A stretch of DNA of 21,945 bases from Archangium sp. GTDB lineage: Bacteria; Myxococcota; Myxococcia; Myxococcales; Myxococcaceae. A program made the translations under genes and the position numbers. The stretch covers positions 1 to 21,945 of the forward strand of contig JAEUJR010000340.1 of assembly GCA_016793585.1 (NCBI GenBank), written 5' to 3'. Below are positions 13,934-21,945 of this stretch, in pieces. The notes beneath the pieces are model-generated. The model searched no databases. It had not been told where the DNA came from and worked only from the letters and a program-made list of their open reading frames with translations. Position 1 is the stretch's first letter; every line of letters begins with the position of its first letter.

Positions 13934-16510
13934 ATGACGACCTCCCTCCTGCTGGCTTGCGTGCTCGCTGCTGGAAACCCGGCGGCGTTCCTGCCGAAGA
14001 ACCGCCCCTACGACGCTCAGAGCTACCGCATCGAGATGACGCTCGCCGACGACGGCTCGTTCAAGAACAAGCTCATCGCGAAGGTGAAGACGACGAAGGC
14101 CACCGGCGAGCTCGAGTTCGACGCCTATGATCTCAACGTCGAGTTCGCGCTGGTCGACGGCAAGCCCGCGACGCCGTCTCCCAAGTACGACCCCGAGACG
14201 CGCACCGGCACGTTGACGCTCAAGACGCCAGGCCTCGCGGCGAACAAAGAGGTCACCGTCGAGATCTCGTACACGGGCAAGGCCGGCACGAACCACGAAG
14301 GCTTCTTCAAGGTGACCGACGCCGAGAACGACAAGCTGCTGCCGTACTACTTCACGCACTTTCAGCCGCACTTCGCGCAGCGCTTCTTCCCCAACAACGA
14401 TCAGCCCAGCGACAAGGCGTCGGTCGAGGTCTACGCCATCGTCGACAGCCGCTACACGGTGTTGAGCAACGGCGTGAAGTCGAAGGACGAGGTCTTTCAG
14501 GAGCAGGGCAAGAACCTGCGCCGCGTGGAGTGGAAGCAGGAGAAGCCGCACGCCACGTACCAGACGGCCATCGCCATCGGTCAGTTCGAGGCCGTCTCGG
14601 TGAACGAAGATCTGCCCAGCACCATCTGGGTCGCTCCCGGCCGCAAGGATCGTGCGTGGGTCGTCGTCAACGAGCTCAAGAGCCTGTGGAACTTCCAGGT
14701 CGGCTACACGGGCACGAAGTACGGCTGGCCCAAGCTCGACATCGCCGCCCTGCCCCGCTTCTTCTGGAGCGGCATGGAGAACACCGGCCTCATCTTCCTC
14801 CGCGAGTCGAAGGTGAGCGTCGAGGTGAAGAACGATCAGCTCGCGCGCCCCGTCGTGATGAGCCTGCTGTCGAACGAGATGGCGCACCAGTGGTTCGGCA
14901 ACCTCGTCACCAGCAAGTGGTGGGACGACGTGTGGCTCGACGAAGGCCTCACGACGTACCTCGGTGAAGCCACCTTCGACGACTCCAACGGCAACGAGCA
15001 GGTCGAGGTCGAGCGCACCGTCGCCATCGTCGAAGACTACTTCCGCCAGGAAGACGGGCCCCGCGCCCACGCGCTGGTGACGAAGGGCGCCACCGCGGCC
15101 GAGTCGTCCGACTCCGTCACCAACCGCAAGGGCGCCTCGGTCGCCCGCATGCTCGAGCTCTGGCTCGGTCAGAAGGAGTTCAAGGCCGGCCTCAAGGCGT
15201 ACCTCGACAAGTACGCGTACCAGAGCGCCACCACTGACGACTTCTTCAAGGCCGTGCTCGAGGCGAACAAGAAGGAGAAGGACAAAGACCTGAAGGCCTT
15301 CAAGGACGCGTGGGTCAGCAAGAAGGGGTACCCGGTGATCTTCCCCGAGTTCAGCTTCGGCGGTTCACAGGTGACGATCACGATTCGCCAGCAGAACTCG
15401 AACCCGTCAGAGAAGGGCCCCTTCGTCTTCAAGCTGCCCATCGTCATTCACCGCGACAACGAGCCTGCGTACACGGTGAAGCAGACGATTCTCGTCGACA
15501 AGCCCGAGGTGAAGGTCAGCTTCGACGTCGCCGCCGCTCCGCAGTGGATCAACTGGAACGAGAACTTCGGCGCGCTGGTGCGGGTGAACAAGACGACGGT
15601 GCCCGAGGACCAGTGGGTCGACGCCGCCCGGAACGACCCCGACCCGACCTGGCGCCTCATCGCCGCGTGGAACCTGCTCGGCGAGCTCGGCAACCCGAAC
15701 ATGGAGTCCGAAGCGCGCCCCACCGACGCCGCCCTGAACGCGGTGCTCGACGTGCTCGCAAAGGATCCCTCGCCCTACGTGCGTGAAGCGGTGATGAAGC
15801 GCCTCACCGACTCGCGCTTCAAGCGCCTGCCGAAAGACTTCGCCGCCATCGGCCTCAAGCTCGCCAAGAAGCCCGAGAACCTCAACGACGACCCGCTCGG
15901 CTACATTCGCGTGCGCTGCGCCGCGCTCGAGATGCTCGGCAAGACCGACGCGCCCGAGGGCCACGCGTACATTCTCGAGCAGCTCGGCAAGCGCGAGATC
16001 GACATCAACTACCTCGGCGCCTTCGCCGGTGGCGCCGCCCGCATCAACACCGCCGCCGCCCTCGCGACGCTGAAGTCGGCCATGGTCACGCAGAAGGGCC
16101 GCGGCTACCCGTTCTTCCGCCGCACCGCCGAGGCGCTCGGCTCGATGGAGGGCCCCGAGGTGATCGCGTCGATCAAGGAGCTGCTCACCCAGAACGCGAA
16201 CAACCCCGAGCTCACCCGCCAGCTCTTCAACCGCCTCGCCGACAACAAGGCGCTGCGTGAGAACCCCGACTTCGCGCCGATGATCGCCGTGCTCGTCACC
16301 GATGACGCCTTCAGCGGCGACGACATTCGCGAGCTCATGCTGGCCTCCCTCGACGACGTGAAGACGCCCGTCGCCAAGGAGTCGCTGCTCGACATCGTCA
16401 AGAACTCGAAGAGCGAGCAGCTGAAGTCGAGCGCCAAGCTGGTGCTCGACGCCAACTTCCCTGCTCCGCCGCCCGCCGCCCCCGCGAAGGACCCCAAGAA
16501 GAAGAAGTGA
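13934..16510 (+). CDS. exported M1-family aminopeptidase homologue with altered active site
   Basis: An 858-residue protein from ATG 13934 (an upstream ATG at 13898 gives no signal peptide). Signal peptide is about 1-14. Order: N-terminal beta domain, thermolysin-like domain with G-M-E-N (280-283) and 'NEMAHQWFGN' (314-323), Glu337 in 'WLDEGLTTYLGE', beta-sandwich (about 470-555), helical HEAT-like domain (about 570-845) and a Pro/Lys tail. M1 enzymes use HExxH-x18-E for zinc and a Tyr before 'KGA'. Here Glu315, His318 and Glu337 are kept with correct spacing, but the first His is Asn314 and the Tyr position (two before Lys in 'KGAS') is Asn397. It may have weak, changed or no peptidase activity. 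It is the first gene of a three-gene + strand run; the next gene begins 3 bases after its stop. Confidence 0.9.
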   Translation: MTTSLLLACVLAAGNPAAFLPKNRPYDAQSYRIEMTLADDGSFKNKLIAKVKTTKATGELEFDAYDLNVEFALVDGKPATPSPKYDPETRTGTLTLKTPGLAANKEVTVEISYTGKAGTNHEGFFKVTDAENDKLLPYYFTHFQPHFAQRFFPNNDQPSDKASVEVYAIVDSRYTVLSNGVKSKDEVFQEQGKNLRRVEWKQEKPHATYQTAIAIGQFEAVSVNEDLPSTIWVAPGRKDRAWVVVNELKSLWNFQVGYTGTKYGWPKLDIAALPRFFWSGMENTGLIFLRESKVSVEVKNDQLARPVVMSLLSNEMAHQWFGNLVTSKWWDDVWLDEGLTTYLGEATFDDSNGNEQVEVERTVAIVEDYFRQEDGPRAHALVTKGATAAESSDSVTNRKGASVARMLELWLGQKEFKAGLKAYLDKYAYQSATTDDFFKAVLEANKKEKDKDLKAFKDAWVSKKGYPVIFPEFSFGGSQVTITIRQQNSNPSEKGPFVFKLPIVIHRDNEPAYTVKQTILVDKPEVKVSFDVAAAPQWINWNENFGALVRVNKTTVPEDQWVDAARNDPDPTWRLIAAWNLLGELGNPNMESEARPTDAALNAVLDVLAKDPSPYVREAVMKRLTDSRFKRLPKDFAAIGLKLAKKPENLNDDPLGYIRVRCAALEMLGKTDAPEGHAYILEQLGKREIDINYLGAFAGGAARINTAAALATLKSAMVTQKGRGYPFFRRTAEALGSMEGPEVIASIKELLTQNANNPELTRQLFNRLADNKALRENPDFAPMIAVLVTDDAFSGDDIRELMLASLDDVKTPVAKESLLDIVKNSKSEQLKSSAKLVLDANFPAPPPAAPAKDPKKKK

Positions 16511-16513
16511 TCG

Positions 16514-17275
16514 ATGCTCGCCTTCGTCGTGCTGGTCGGGCTGCAGGCGGCGCCCGTGAAGCTGGTGGCACCGCCCTGGTCGGTGGTGCGGGTCGACGCC
16601 GACGTCGCCGGCTACTTCGCAGAACACTTCGAACAGGAGCTGCGCGGGCGCGGCTTCGAGGTCGTGACGCCCAGAGACATCGCGTCGATTCTCGGGCTCG
16701 AGCGGCAGAAGCAGCTGCTGGGCTGTGCGGATGACGGCTGCGCCGTCGAGCTGGGCAACGCGCTCGGCGCCGCAGCGCTCGTCAACGCCAGCGTCGCCCA
16801 CCTCGGCGGCGGGTTTCGCGCCACGTTCAGGGTGATCGCGTCGACCGATGGCCACGCACTCGCCCAGGCATCGGCGGAAGGTGAGGACGAAGCGACCTTC
16901 TTGAAGAGCCTCACGCTGGCGGCGGGCTCGATCGCGCGTGAGTTCGGCTACGCCCCACCCGCCAGTGCGCTGTTGTGGTTGTCGGCGGGGGCGGCGGTCG
17001 TGCTGGTAGCTGGCAGCGCGGTGGCCTTCGTCGCCGCGAAGCTCCAGCTCGATGCCCTCGAGCGCGAGCTCGCTGCCTCTCGGCTGGTCACCACGAAGGC
17101 CGAGAACCTGGCGCTCGGAGGGAAGGCGGCAGAGATCGTCGGGTGGACCTCGGGCGGCCTGGCCCTCGGGGCTGGCGTGACGGCCATCGTCGCCGTCCTC
17201 TCGGGGCGCTCGCCAGCCATCGCCTTCACGCCAACCGCGAACGGCGCCGTTCTTTCGTTCGGTGGCTCATGGTGA
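16514..17275 (+). CDS. exported hypothetical protein with two membrane helices
   Basis: A 253-residue protein starting 3 bases after the M1 gene. A signal peptide (1-13) is followed by a mixed alpha/beta domain (15-145) with 'ELRGRGFEVVTPRDIASILG' and a Cys pair at 71 and 76 ('GCADDGCAVELGNALGA'). Such domains occur in TolB-N-terminal or CsgG-like proteins of myxobacteria (resemblance only). Two hydrophobic segments follow, at about 152-176 and 208-231, separated by a charged loop. The end 'AVLSFGGSW' is aromatic. Function is unknown. Its stop overlaps the start of the next gene, so the two are translationally coupled. Confidence 0.7.
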   Translation: MLAFVVLVGLQAAPVKLVAPPWSVVRVDADVAGYFAEHFEQELRGRGFEVVTPRDIASILGLERQKQLLGCADDGCAVELGNALGAAALVNASVAHLGGGFRATFRVIASTDGHALAQASAEGEDEATFLKSLTLAAGSIAREFGYAPPASALLWLSAGAAVVLVAGSAVAFVAAKLQLDALERELAASRLVTTKAENLALGGKAAEIVGWTSGGLALGAGVTAIVAVLSGRSPAIAFTPTANGAVLSFGGSW

Positions 17276-17862
17276 AGCGCCACTTCGTCGTCGCGACGTT
17301 CGCCCTCGTCGCTTGGTCGTGCTTCGGCTTCGACGAGCGGCTCGCGGCCTGCCGGCGGCAGGAAGGGGTCTGTGGAGTCCTGGACGGCGGGGAAGCCGAC
17401 GCAGGCTGCGCCCCCGTCACCAAAGACCTGCTCTTCAACGGCTCCTTCGAGCGAACGACCGATGCCGGCATTCCAGGCTGGAGCTCGACGGCACCGGTGA
17501 TTCACCACCCGACAGGCGGCGCGCACTGCCAGGCCTGGGTGGAGCAATCGACGGCCAACACCGAGATGCTGGAGCTCGACGGCGACTTCGATCTCAGCGC
17601 TGCCGCCCCTGCAGGCACCCGCTTCCGCGTCTCGGGGTGGGTCAAATCACTCGACCAGAACCCGATGCCGATCACCGTTCAGCTGCGCGTGCGCTCGGGT
17701 GGCTATCGGCCAGCCCGCACGCAGCGCATCGACCCCACGTGGACCTTCGTCTCGCTCGAGCTCGACCTGATCGAGATGGGCGAACGGCTCGCGGTCGAGA
17801 TCGTCACCGACGGGCCGCGCGCCATCGGCCTCGACGGCTTCAGCGTCGTGCAGCTGCCCTGA
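17269..17862 (+). CDS. small lipoprotein with carbohydrate-binding-module-like beta-sandwich
   Basis: A 197-residue protein. ATG 17269 is used; GTG 17272, which overlaps the upstream TGA as GTGA, is equally likely. The hydrophobic N-terminus ends A-W-S-C (Cys18), a weak lipobox, then 'FGFDERLAAC', a Cys-rich spacer (Cys28, Cys35, Cys47) common at the start of mature myxobacterial lipoproteins. Residues about 54-195 read like a CBM/galactose-binding jelly roll: 'LLFNGSFER...IPGWSS' at the start, 'FRVSGWVKSL' in the middle and 'AIGLDGFSVVQL' at the end. Ligand is unknown. Its stop directly abuts the stop of the convergent cytochrome gene. Confidence 0.7.
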   Translation: MVKRHFVVATFALVAWSCFGFDERLAACRRQEGVCGVLDGGEADAGCAPVTKDLLFNGSFERTTDAGIPGWSSTAPVIHHPTGGAHCQAWVEQSTANTEMLELDGDFDLSAAAPAGTRFRVSGWVKSLDQNPMPITVQLRVRSGGYRPARTQRIDPTWTFVSLELDLIEMGERLAVEIVTDGPRAIGLDGFSVVQLP

Positions 17863-18285
17863 TCACTTCGCGCCCGAGCAGATCCAGTCCTTGATGATCT
17901 TGCGCGAGGCCTCGGGGAGCATTCCGCCCGGAGGCATCACGCCGCCCGAGTTCTCACCGTTGGGGCCCTTCGTGGCGTTCAGCTTGAGCCACATCGCGCT
18001 CTTGCCCAGGTCGTTGGGCTCGACACGCTTGAGCGTGTACTTCGACGCCTTCGACACCGAGTCGGCCGTTCGCGAGGCGTCGCTGAAGTCGCCGTTGGTC
18101 GCGTCGAAGGAGTTGTGGCAGCTCTTGCACTGCTTGTCGAAGAGGTCGGCCTGCACGCTGCCAGCGAGGGTGAGCGCGGGCGCCGACGGGTCGCAGAGGA
18201 AGAGCGGGTTTCCAGCGTCGGGCGTCGTCATCTGCTGACCACACGCCGAGAGCACGAGCACGCACGAGACGAAGAGGAGTCGCAT
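17863..18285 (-). CDS. lipoprotein c-type cytochrome
   Basis: A 140-residue lipoprotein with signal 'MRLLFVSCVLVLSAC' and lipobox L-S-A-C (Cys15). A single heme-binding motif C-K-S-C-H (53-57) follows, and a 'VMPPGG' segment (Met117) provides a probable sixth heme ligand. Cys31 and Cys136 could form a disulfide. The arrangement fits a small class I-like cytochrome domain anchored to the membrane and facing the periplasm or cell surface. No redox partner is encoded nearby. It is convergent with the preceding + strand operon. Confidence 0.85.
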   Translation of the reverse strand: MRLLFVSCVLVLSACGQQMTTPDAGNPLFLCDPSAPALTLAGSVQADLFDKQCKSCHNSFDATNGDFSDASRTADSVSKASKYTLKRVEPNDLGKSAMWLKLNATKGPNGENSGGVMPPGGMLPEASRKIIKDWICSGAK

Positions 18286-18331
18286 GGGGCGCCTTCGTAC
18301 ACACGAGGCCCACGACGCGCACCTGCTTCCA

Positions 18332-18374
18332 GAAAAGACGAAGCCCCGATGACTCGCGAAGGAGCCACCGGGGC
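18332..18374 (-). terminator. intrinsic terminator of groEL
   Basis: Read on the - strand, a 13-base-pair stem with a 6-base loop (18374 down to 18343) is perfectly paired except for two G-T wobbles. It is followed by a T-rich tract at 18342-18333 (TTCGTCTTTT). It lies 24 bases after the groEL stop. Confidence 0.85.
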
Positions 18375-18397
18375 CGTGAATTCACGTCAGCCGTGAA

Positions 18398-20041
<1,644 letters not shown>

Positions 20042-20049
20042 CGAACCAA

Positions 20050-20055
20050 CCTCCT
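20050..20055 (-). promoter_or_regulatory. strong groEL ribosome binding site
   Basis: AGGAGG on the - strand lies 8 bases before the groEL ATG. It is the best Shine-Dalgarno match in the window, in line with high expression. Confidence 0.85.
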
Positions 20056-20093
20056 GAAAAGACGTGAGTTTCAGTGCTTCGAATCACGCGCGG

Positions 20094-20120
20094 TTAGCAC
20101 TCGCGCATGGCGAGCGCCAA
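20094..20120 (-). promoter_or_regulatory. CIRCE operator (HrcA binding site)
   Basis: TTAGCACTC, a 9-base spacer, then GAGCGCCAA. The consensus is TTAGCACTC-N9-GAGTGCTAA: the first arm matches 9 of 9 and the second 7 of 9. It lies just downstream of the -10 box of groEL, where HrcA would block transcription. Confidence 0.9.
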
Positions 20121-20146
20121 ATTAAGGAGCCGCGCTCCAAAGTCAA
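20119..20146 (-). promoter_or_regulatory. sigma-70-like groEL promoter
   Basis: On the - strand, TTGACT (20146-20141) is separated by 16 bases from TAATTT (20124-20119). The -35 box matches TTGACA in 5 of 6; the -10 box is weaker (3 of 6). The -10 overlaps the end of CIRCE, which fits repression by HrcA. Confidence 0.6.
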
Positions 20147-20161
20147 CCCGCAGGGCTGCTT

Positions 20162-20554
20162 TCAGTGGGTCGCGAAGCCGACGAGGTCGAGCAGCTTGGA
20201 GAGCTCGAGGGGCTTCGAGAGCGTCATGGCGACGCCTTTGCGCATGCCCTGATCGTTGAGCGTGTCGTTGCCGTACGCGGTGATCATGATGACGGGCACG
20301 TGGGCGTGGTTCGGCAGCTGGTGAATCTGCTGGGTGAACGAGATGCCATCGACGTGCGGCATCATGAGATCGGTGATGACGAGGTGCACGGTCTCGGTCT
20401 GGAGCAGCTCGAGCGCGCGAATCGGGTTCGTCGCGGTGATGGTGCGGTAGCCGTGACGCCGCAGGAAGGTTCCCAGCATCTGCAGCGTCGACTCGTCATC
20501 GTCGACGACGAGAATGCTGCGGTTCATGTCTGGGGGGCCGGCCGGCTCCGACAT
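20162..20554 (-). CDS. single-domain response regulator (CheY-like receiver)
   Basis: A 130-residue receiver domain with no output domain. Acidic pocket Asp19-Asp20 ('VVDDDES'), phospho-acceptor Asp62 ('VITDLMMP'), Thr92 ('MITAYG') and Lys114 ('LSKPLE') are all present, so it should be phosphorylatable. ATG 20554 or ATG 20527 may be the start; the second gives 'MNRSILVVDDDE', a more typical beginning. No cognate histidine kinase is nearby. It is upstream of groEL on the same strand and diverges from the TPR-zincin gene, 60 bases away. No terminator is visible before the groEL promoter, so read-through is possible. Confidence 0.93.
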   Translation of the reverse strand: MSEPAGPPDMNRSILVVDDDESTLQMLGTFLRRHGYRTITATNPIRALELLQTETVHLVITDLMMPHVDGISFTQQIHQLPNHAHVPVIMITAYGNDTLNDQGMRKGVAMTLSKPLELSKLLDLVGFATH

Positions 20555-20614
20555 AGGGCGCGTGCCATAGCACCGGCGATTGACTTTCGGTAGCGCCGCC
20601 CTGACAACCCCTCC

Positions 20615-21646
20615 GTGCCCAATCCCCGGTTTGCGCAGCTGATCGAACGCGCCGAAGACGCCCTCGAAGCGGGCAACGCCGACGACGCGCTGAAGATCGC
20701 CCAGGAGATGCTGCGCGAGGAGCCGGACGACATCGACGCGCTCGACTTGATGGCGGTCGCGCACCGCACGGCGGGCGATCTCGAAGACGCGGTCGAGGCC
20801 TACGAGCGCTTGCGGGTGATCGAGCCGAAGAACCCGGCGTGGGTGATCGCCGAGGCCGATCTGCTGATTCGCGAGGCGGAAGACGATCGGGAGCTGATCG
20901 AGCAGGGCCTCGAGCTGCTGGAAGATGGCGAAGGCCTGATTCGCGGCGACGACGAGCTGCTGTTCGAGTCAGAGCTGCTGCGCGCCACCGCGCTCAATCA
21001 GCTGGGTGACTTCACCGAGGCGCTGGCGAGCATTCGGGTGGCGCTCGACGTCGACGCAGAGCACCCCGAAGCGAGGCTCGAGCAGGGGCAGGCCTTGTTC
21101 GAGCTCGGCCGATTCGATGAAGCGCGGCGCGTGTACCAGTCGCTCGTGAAGGACTACCCCGACGAGGCGTGGGCGCATCACTACCTCGGGTTGCTGGCCG
21201 AGCGACGCGGCGAGGCCCCCGAGCCGTTCTTCCAGAAGGCGCAGTCACTTTCGCCAGAGGACTTTCCGCCGCCCGTTCACCTGAGCGCGGAGGAGTTCGA
21301 CGCCACCGTACAGCAGGCGATCGCAGCGCTGCCCGATCACGCCAAGCCGCACCTCGACAACTGCGTGATCGACGTGCAGCCGATTCCCTCGGACGAGGAC
21401 CTGAAGGAGGGCGGCATCTCTCCGCTGATCCTCGGCGTGTTTCGCGGCCTCGCCATCGACGAGCGCAGCCCCATCGAGGCCAGCCACCACGAGACCGCCC
21501 GCATCACGCTCTACCAGCACAACCTCGAGCGTTTCGCCCGCACACGTGACGAGCTGCTCGAAGAGATTCGCATCACCGTGCTGCACGAGGTCGGGCACCT
21601 GCTCGGCCTCGATGAAGACGAGCTCTACGAACGCGGCCTCGACTGA
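20615..21646 (+). CDS. TPR protein with C-terminal zincin-like metallopeptidase domain
   Basis: A 343-residue protein starting at GTG 20615. The N-terminal two thirds are TPR-like helical repeats, for example 'AEDALEAGNADDALKIAQEM' (13-32), 'MAVAHRTAGDLEDAVEAYER' and 'LFELGRFDEARRVYQSLVKD'. The C-terminal third (about 225-343) looks like a zincin_1 (PF06262-type) minimal metallopeptidase domain. It contains 'PLILGVFRG', 'ITLYQHNLERFAR' and the zinc motif H-E-V-G-H (324-328) followed by 'LLGLDEDEL'. In stand-alone members the domain is about 110-130 residues. Fusion to TPRs suggests protein-protein recruitment of the peptidase. Substrate is unknown. It is probably cytoplasmic, as there is no signal peptide. 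Confidence 0.85.
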   Translation: MPNPRFAQLIERAEDALEAGNADDALKIAQEMLREEPDDIDALDLMAVAHRTAGDLEDAVEAYERLRVIEPKNPAWVIAEADLLIREAEDDRELIEQGLELLEDGEGLIRGDDELLFESELLRATALNQLGDFTEALASIRVALDVDAEHPEARLEQGQALFELGRFDEARRVYQSLVKDYPDEAWAHHYLGLLAERRGEAPEPFFQKAQSLSPEDFPPPVHLSAEEFDATVQQAIAALPDHAKPHLDNCVIDVQPIPSDEDLKEGGISPLILGVFRGLAIDERSPIEASHHETARITLYQHNLERFARTRDELLEEIRITVLHEVGHLLGLDEDELYERGLD

Positions 21647-21664
21647 GCGGGTGCTGCTGCTGTT

Positions 21665-21759
21665 CGGCGGAGCATGGGAATCGAACCCACCAGCCGACGC
21701 TCGCGCGCCAACTCAACGGTTTTGAAGACCGCACCGTTCACCAGACCGGAAGCTCCGCC
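21665..21759 (-). tRNA. selC: tRNA-Sec (anticodon TCA)
   Basis: Read on the - strand, an 8-base-pair acceptor stem (GGCGGAGC with GCTCCGCC) and discriminator G enclose a D stem of 6 pairs (one G-A mismatch) with a 4-base loop. The anticodon stem has loop CTTCAAA (anticodon TCA at 21725-21723), followed by a long variable arm (about 22 bases) and a T arm with GGTTCGATTCC. The long acceptor, small D loop, large variable arm and TCA anticodon are hallmarks of bacterial tRNA-Sec. CCA is not encoded (AAC follows the discriminator), so it must be added enzymatically. The organism should therefore carry SelA, SelB and SelD. Confidence 0.95.
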
Positions 21760-21945
21760 GCGGCCAGAAGTACCATCGTTCGACCCCGTCAGCCGATTTC
21801 GAAAACACCCACCTGGTCGCACATGGCCGAAATCGCGAGTAAAATCATCGAGTTTTGCTGTTTTCGGTCGACGACTCAGAACAAACCGAGTACAAGGCCG
21901 CCCTGTGAAAGAGCGGTTTCAGTCAATCGAAGACAAGACGCGGCA
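21760..21945. other. lower-GC flank of tRNA-Sec, possible start of another gene at 21905
   Basis: G+C falls to about 47% in 21841-21900, against about two thirds elsewhere. An 8-base inverted repeat (CGATTTCG at 21794-21801, CGAAATCG at 21828-21835) is present. A GTG at 21905 opens a frame that runs to the window end ('VKERFQSIEDKTR'), but there is no good ribosome binding site, so a coding call is only tentative. Confidence 0.35.

Noticed and set aside
15407..16855. 482-codon - strand frame opposite the M1 gene end
   Set aside because: His/Arg/Glu/Val-rich antisense shadow with no motif.
18375..18386. 12-base palindrome CGTGAATTCACG after groEL
   Set aside because: It sits between the stop and the terminator hairpin and could be chance; no second copy or known binding site recognised.
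20580..20608. Promoter for the TPR-zincin gene (TTGACT at 20580-20585)
   Set aside because: No acceptable -10 box follows at 16-18 bases, and the start codon at 20615 would be too close.
21647..21665. Integration site at the 3' end of tRNA-Sec
   Set aside because: Only 18 bases separate the tRNA 3' end from the intact TPR-zincin gene, and no repeat of the tRNA end or integrase is visible.

Overview
The window is GC-rich (about two thirds G+C) and densely packed, with genes often overlapping by 1-4 bases. Several traits point to a myxobacterium-like member of Myxococcota (inference, not proven): lipoproteins with long Asp-Ala-Gly linkers, small lipoproteins of the 'C-x-G-F-D-E-R-L' type, an outer-membrane protein resembling a myxobacterial family, a CIRCE-controlled groEL and a selenocysteine tRNA. 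No transposase, integrase, phage module or CRISPR array is visible.

Left block (1-7198, + strand): a run of seven genes. A lipoprotein-like protein (5' end outside the window) is followed by a lipoprotein alpha/beta hydrolase, a putative outer-membrane beta-barrel, and a second lipoprotein paralogous to the first. Next come a 97-residue PhaE/PhaR-like coiled-coil protein, a long-chain acyl-CoA synthetase and a class III/IV-type polyhydroxyalkanoate synthase (PhaC) with an unusual Lys/Pro-rich tail. Junctions are 4-base overlaps or gaps of 3-36 bases, so they probably form one operon linking an envelope module with acyl activation and polyester storage.

Middle block (7178-13841, - strand): an exported TldD-like metallopeptidase, a small membrane protein, a HAD-IB phosphatase, a DAG-linker lipoprotein, and a six-gene operon. 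That operon encodes a holin-X-like protein, three small membrane-anchored proteins, a YtxH-like protein and a basic coiled-coil protein.

Right-centre block (13934-18285): an exported M1-family aminopeptidase homologue reads rightward. It has lost the first zinc-binding His of HExxH and the catalytic Tyr, so it may be a pseudo-protease. It is followed by a membrane-anchored hypothetical protein and a small lipoprotein. A lipoprotein c-type cytochrome faces them.

Right end (18332-21945): groEL on the - strand has a sigma-70-like promoter, a CIRCE operator, a strong ribosome binding site and an intrinsic terminator, but no groES next to it. Upstream of it lies a receiver-only response regulator, which diverges from a TPR-zincin protein. 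A tRNA-Sec gene (anticodon TCA, - strand) follows. The last 185 bases are clearly lower in G+C and may hold the start of another gene.

No gene-free stretch exceeds 300 bases.
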